From: an uncultured Prosthecobacter sp.
GTDB lineage: Bacteria; Verrucomicrobiota; Verrucomicrobiia; Verrucomicrobiales; Verrucomicrobiaceae
Assembly: GCA_937941745.1 (NCBI GenBank)
Contig: CALDGV010000371.1
Span: 1-6,991, forward strand
Direction: 5' to 3'
DNA: 6,991 bases
This document shows, piece after piece, positions 5,774 to 6,991 of this stretch (position 1 is its first letter; each line of letters begins with the position of its first letter). The notes beneath the pieces were generated by a model that saw only the letters and a program-made list of their open reading frames with translations, did not search any database and had not been told where the DNA came from. A program made the position numbers and the translations under genes.

Positions 5774-6967
5774 TCACGCCAGGGCGTTGGGGCGGCTCCA
5801 GCGCACGCGGGCCAGGGCCAGTTCCCCGCGGCCGGTCTTGGGGCACCAGGAGCCGTCGGTGATCCAGGATTCCTCCGCGCTGGCGTGGGCGATGCCGAAG
5901 TTGCCGTTAAAGGCGACGAGCTCGGGATGGTTCAGGGCATCCCCGATGATGGGCAGGACAATGCGCTCGGTGGCCTTGATGAGGCGCAGCGTCTTCACAT
6001 CCACCTGGGCCACCCACAGCGGCGCCCGCCAGCGCACGATCTTTTCATTGGAGGCATCCTTGCGGGTATAGACGAGGAAGAGGCTGTCGGAATGCGTGAG
6101 CCAGTGCTGCTGGGTGGTGTGGGTGACGAGGGGCTCGCCATCGTCCCAGGTCCAGGCCTGCTGGGGCTCGTAATGCAGGCCGTCATCACTCACGGCCACG
6201 TAGCCGCGCTGGTCCTCGGCGCGGATGGTGAGGTAGTAGCGGCCCTGGAAGCGGGTGAGGGAGGGCTCCAGCAGGCCGCGGCCCTTGTCGTTGGTCAGGG
6301 CGGGGCCGGTCTCCTTGACGGTGAGGCTGCGGCCGTCGAAGGCGCAGTGGACGCCGCAGACGGAGCGCGGGCGGCCCTTTTCACCGAAGGTGAAGCTCAT
6401 CATCACGTCGCCATCCGGCATGACCACGCGCTGGCCGCAGTTGTTGGAGTAGATCTCACTGCCGCGCGGGTCGTCCCACATGAGCTTCTGGCGCGGGCCC
6501 CAGGCACCATCCTTCCAGACGGCATAGACCGGCCAGCGCGACGGCTGATTGCGGTCAAAGCCCTTGCCCTTGTAGAAAACGTTGTGCCCCAGGGCCAGGA
6601 TGCTGCCGGTGGGCGCATGAAACTCCGGGGTGACATCGCAGACGCCTTCGTTCCAGCCTTCCTGGGCAGGCACGTGCCCCAGCGGCGGGGCTGGCTGGAA
6701 AGGGGCCCAGGTGCGGCCGTTGTCTGTGGAGGTGGTGAAGTGCACATGGCCGAAGAAGTCCGAGCCCATGATGGGCTGGAGGGTCATGAACATGCTGCCG
6801 CCGACCCGGCAGGCGCGGGGGTGAAACCACAGCGGGCCGGGCGCGCCCTCTGGCACAAGCACCTGCTTTTCGATCGACTGCAGCAGGGGGGCGGCCTGGG
6901 CCGAGGCCGCCGGGGCGGCGGCGAAGGCGAGGCTCTGGGCGAGGAAGGTGCGGCGGGAGGTGGGCAT
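5774..6967 (-). CDS. Tat-exported BNR/sialidase-fold protein
   Basis: The 397-residue product begins with a twin-arginine signal: SRRTFLA at residues 4-10, then a hydrophobic Ala-rich stretch and a probable cleavage site near residues 23-26 (ASAQA). It should therefore be exported already folded. The mature part contains one clear Asp-box (BNR) motif, STDNGRTW at residues 80-87, and a weaker one at VSDDGLHYEP (259-268). Repeated strand-turn segments such as GQRVVMPDGDVMMSF (178-192) and GRYYLTIRA (242-250) fit a sialidase-type six-bladed beta-propeller. Bacterial proteins of this type may be exo-sialidases or other glycosidases, or have no known activity. I cannot place the sialidase Arg triad or nucleophile Tyr with confidence, so enzyme activity is open. 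The start gives the Tat motif its usual distance from the N terminus; no Shine-Dalgarno is seen in the 24 upstream bases available. The stop TGA lies next to the right end of the 21-bp array. Confidence 0.8.
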   Translation of the reverse strand: MPTSRRTFLAQSLAFAAAPAASAQAAPLLQSIEKQVLVPEGAPGPLWFHPRACRVGGSMFMTLQPIMGSDFFGHVHFTTSTDNGRTWAPFQPAPPLGHVPAQEGWNEGVCDVTPEFHAPTGSILALGHNVFYKGKGFDRNQPSRWPVYAVWKDGAWGPRQKLMWDDPRGSEIYSNNCGQRVVMPDGDVMMSFTFGEKGRPRSVCGVHCAFDGRSLTVKETGPALTNDKGRGLLEPSLTRFQGRYYLTIRAEDQRGYVAVSDDGLHYEPQQAWTWDDGEPLVTHTTQQHWLTHSDSLFLVYTRKDASNEKIVRWRAPLWVAQVDVKTLRLIKATERIVLPIIGDALNHPELVAFNGNFGIAHASAEESWITDGSWCPKTGRGELALARVRWSRPNALA

Positions 6968-6991
6968 GGGCCCGAAGTTTACGGGCAGCCG

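Noticed and set aside
5133..6071. A 312-codon plus-strand open frame through the repeat array into the propeller gene
   Set aside because: It starts inside the small gene in another frame and continues antisense into the BNR-protein gene. Openness over the array follows from the 21-bp period, and no domain is seen.
1..6991. Insertion sequences, integrases, tRNA or rRNA genes, or phage genes
   Set aside because: No transposase or integrase motif, terminal inverted repeats, tRNA cloverleaf or rRNA-like sequence was seen on either strand.

Overview
The window is GC-rich (roughly 60-65% G+C by eye) chromosomal DNA. The gene mix suggests a member of the Verrucomicrobia or a related PVC-group bacterium: a GTP-type PEP carboxykinase, a secreted calpain-like cysteine protease with an EF-hand, a BPL-N-type amidotransferase-fold protein, and a Tat-exported BNR/sialidase-fold protein. 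Few genes have Shine-Dalgarno sequences. The taxonomic call is inference; there is no rRNA or other marker here.

Layout. Positions 1-411 (+) hold the 3' part of a gene for a BPL-N/class I glutamine-amidotransferase-like protein. It overlaps by four bases (ATGA) with 408-1544 (+), an exported EF-hand plus calpain (C2) protease, so the two are probably translationally coupled. Facing them is 1572-2579 (-), an N-terminally anchored alpha/beta hydrolase with a full Ser-Asp-His triad. It is divergent from 2752-4581 (+), phosphoenolpyruvate carboxykinase (GTP). The 172-bp spacer between them carries an unusual inverted-repeat family. A strong intrinsic terminator (4609-4648) closes the PEPCK gene. 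Then comes 4721-5212 (+), a small unrecognised protein: N-terminal helix, Ala/Pro-rich linker and a probable winged-helix-like C-terminal domain. It is convergent with 5774-6967 (-), a Tat-signal BNR/sialidase-like beta-propeller protein.

The most interesting structure is the roughly 560-bp gap between the last two genes, plus the final 41 bp of the small gene. It is a long, degenerate but strictly phased array with a 21-bp period: about 27 consecutive units from 5172 to 5738. Nearly every unit has C at position 4 and G at position 6, in a GGCCGGAAA-like core. Several unit junctions form TTTCC...GGAAA dyads. Twenty-one bp is two helical turns, so the motifs lie on one face of the DNA. The adjoining gene, whose 3' end runs into the array, looks DNA-binding; a functional link is a hypothesis only.

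Apart from the coupled pair at the left end, the genes look like independent transcription units. PEPCK is the only central-metabolism gene; the protease, hydrolase and propeller protein are all predicted to be exported or membrane-anchored.
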